From positions 1-40,864 of the IMG/VR virus record IMGVR_UViG_3300032308_000708: a stretch of 40,864 nucleotides of DNA, one strand, 5' to 3'. Position numbers and translations under genes: made by a program. This DNA is from a virus. The notes under the pieces were generated by a model. The model ran no database searches, was not told where the DNA came from, and saw only the letters and a list, made by a program, of their open reading frames with translations. Shown piece by piece: positions 39,640 to 40,864 of the stretch. The first letter of the stretch is position 1. The number at the start of each line of letters is the position of its first letter.

Positions 39640-40864
39640 TAACATTCCATAATATTCGCTATAAGAATTTTCTTTCGGCAGGTAATTCCTGGACTGAAAT
39701 AGAATTAGACACACATAAGAATACCCTTATCATGGGACACAATGGATCGGGTAAGTCTACATTTCTGGATGCCTTGACCTTTGTGTTGTTTGGTAAACCT
39801 TTTCGTAAGGTGAACAAAGGTAATGTAGTGAACTCTATCAACGGTAAGAACTGTGAGGTGGAGATTGAGTTTTCTGTTTCTAACAAACGGTACAAGATTA
39901 TTCGTGGTGCAAAACCAAATATCTTTGAGATTTATTGTGAAGGTAAAATGGTCAACCAGGATGCAGCAGCCAAGGATTATCAAGAATACCTAGAGAAGCA
40001 CATTCTAAAGATGAACTTTAAGTCTTTTACACAGGTTGTTATCCTTGGATCAGCTTCGTTTGTACCTTTTATGCAGTTATCACCTGGTGATCGTAGAACG
40101 GTTATTGAGGATCTGCTGGACATTCAAATCTTTTCTGCTATGTCTAATGTGGTCAAGAACCGACTACAAATTAACCGTGAAGGATTAGAAAAGAATAGGA
40201 TTACTTTAACCAGTAAAAATGAAAATAAAACTTACATTGAACAGACCTTAGAGTCGTTAAAGTCAAATAATGAAACTAAACTTGCTCAATTGAGAGAGAA
40301 AGAACAAGAACTAAAAGATAGTTTAGTTTCCGAGCAAACAGTGATTTCTGACCTAGAGAAGCAAAGAGATAATCTCCTTGAACAGGGTATTGATACCTCG
40401 GCGCTAAGGACAAAGTATGGTAAGTTGGTCGGGTTCAAGGCCAAGATGGAAGGTAATTCCGAAAGATTGATGAAAGAAGTGTCATTCTATCATGATAATG
40501 ATAGTTGTCCTACCTGTAAACAGGATATTGCCGTAGACCATAAAGAAAAGGCCATTAGTGAAAACAAAACCAAGATTGATGAAATTCGGTTAGGACTAAA
40601 TAAGGCTGACGAACAGATTACTGCCGTCTTAGAAGAGATAGAGAAGATTGATGAAGTTCTCCAACGTCTTAATGGAGTTAAGATGGATCTTACATCTAGT
40701 AGGTCTTCCTATAAGCATATTGATAATAATCTGTCTCAAATTATGGTACAGATTGAGACGTTCGCACTATCTGACAAAACTACCCAAGAGTCGGAACGAC
40801 AACTCGTTCAAGTCCAACATGATATTTCCACCCTCGAAGAAGAAAAGAAGGCCCTTCTAGATGA
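39636..40864 (+). CDS. gp46: Recombination nuclease subunit gp46 (Rad50-like, 3' end outside window)
   Basis: The first 409 residues of an SMC/Rad50-type ATPase; the frame stays open to the window edge. The N-terminal lobe shows TFHNIRYKNFLSAGNSWTEI, Walker A GHNGSGKS (34-41) and the Q-loop-like FKSFTQVVILGSASFVPFMQ region (near 130-147). Coiled coil follows from about residue 170. The zinc-hook Cys-Pro-Thr-Cys is at 291-294, where two gp46 arms would join. T4 gp46 is 560 residues, so the returning coil and the C-terminal signature and Walker B motifs should lie past the end of the window. Confidence 0.94.
   Translation, partial: MITFHNIRYKNFLSAGNSWTEIELDTHKNTLIMGHNGSGKSTFLDALTFVLFGKPFRKVNKGNVVNSINGKNCEVEIEFSVSNKRYKIIRGAKPNIFEIYCEGKMVNQDAAAKDYQEYLEKHILKMNFKSFTQVVILGSASFVPFMQLSPGDRRTVIEDLLDIQIFSAMSNVVKNRLQINREGLEKNRITLTSKNENKTYIEQTLESLKSNNETKLAQLREKEQELKDSLVSEQTVISDLEKQRDNLLEQGIDTSALRTKYGKLVGFKAKMEGNSERLMKEVSFYHDNDSCPTCKQDIAVDHKEKAISENKTKIDEIRLGLNKADEQITAVLEEIEKIDEVLQRLNGVKMDLTSSRSSYKHIDNNLSQIMVQIETFALSDKTTQESERQLVQVQHDISTLEEEKKALLD

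Noticed and set aside
1-40864. tRNA genes, CRISPR arrays, insertion sequences
   Set aside because: No cloverleaf-like segments, spaced direct repeats or transposase genes were noticed, and intergenic gaps are all under about 180 bases. A tRNA scan would be the decisive test.

Overview
The window is a 40.9 kb piece of an AT-rich, T4-like contractile-tailed phage genome (order Pantevenvirales). The order of the head, neck and tail genes, and the fibre families present, look like those of marine or freshwater T4-like phages (cyanophage and pelagiphage relatives). No photosynthesis genes, tRNAs or CRISPR arrays are visible. A phage-encoded set of ADP-heptose genes suggests a Gram-negative host with heptose-containing surface glycans; the host itself cannot be named from the sequence.

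Layout. (1) 2-9696, + strand: a tail-fibre and adhesin block. It holds a very long Ala/Asn-repeat fibre (5' end outside the window), a small conserved virion protein, two glycine-rich adhesins, a conserved tail protein, a fibre with an S74 autochaperone, an extraordinarily cysteine-rich fibre-like protein and a tail-assembly chaperone-like protein. (2) 9745-15381: a sugar block. A GT9-like glycosyltransferase and a NodU/CmcH-type carbamoyltransferase lie on the + strand. Facing them is a tightly overlapping - strand operon: HldE, cupin, HldD, GmhB. (3) 15441-34725, + strand: the late structural and packaging module, with gp13, gp14, an HNH homing endonuclease, gp15, a second repeat fibre, gp16, gp17, gp18, gp19, gp20, three enlarged prohead-core genes, a small virion protein, gp21, gp22, gp23 and a tube-like protein. 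(4) 34775-40864, + strand: recombination and late-transcription genes: UvsY, UvsW, two small unknowns, the late sigma factor gp55, two tiny ORFs, gp47 and gp46 (3' end outside the window).

Regulation can be read directly. A TAAATA-type late promoter element precedes most late transcription units, matching the presence of gp55. Two perfect sigma70 promoters (TTGACA-N17-TATAAT) precede uvsY and gp55. A near-consensus sigma70 promoter for the heptose operon overlaps, on the opposite strand, the late promoter of gp13. A canonical intrinsic terminator follows gp23.

Points most worth a second look: the heptose-activation operon and its early/late promoter overlap; the ~11% cysteine fibre protein; gp15, which appears to have lost its ATG to an inserted homing endonuclease and may start at ATT; a modular basic head-core protein with a nested gp67-like start; and near-identical DNA shared by two fibre genes 18 kb apart.
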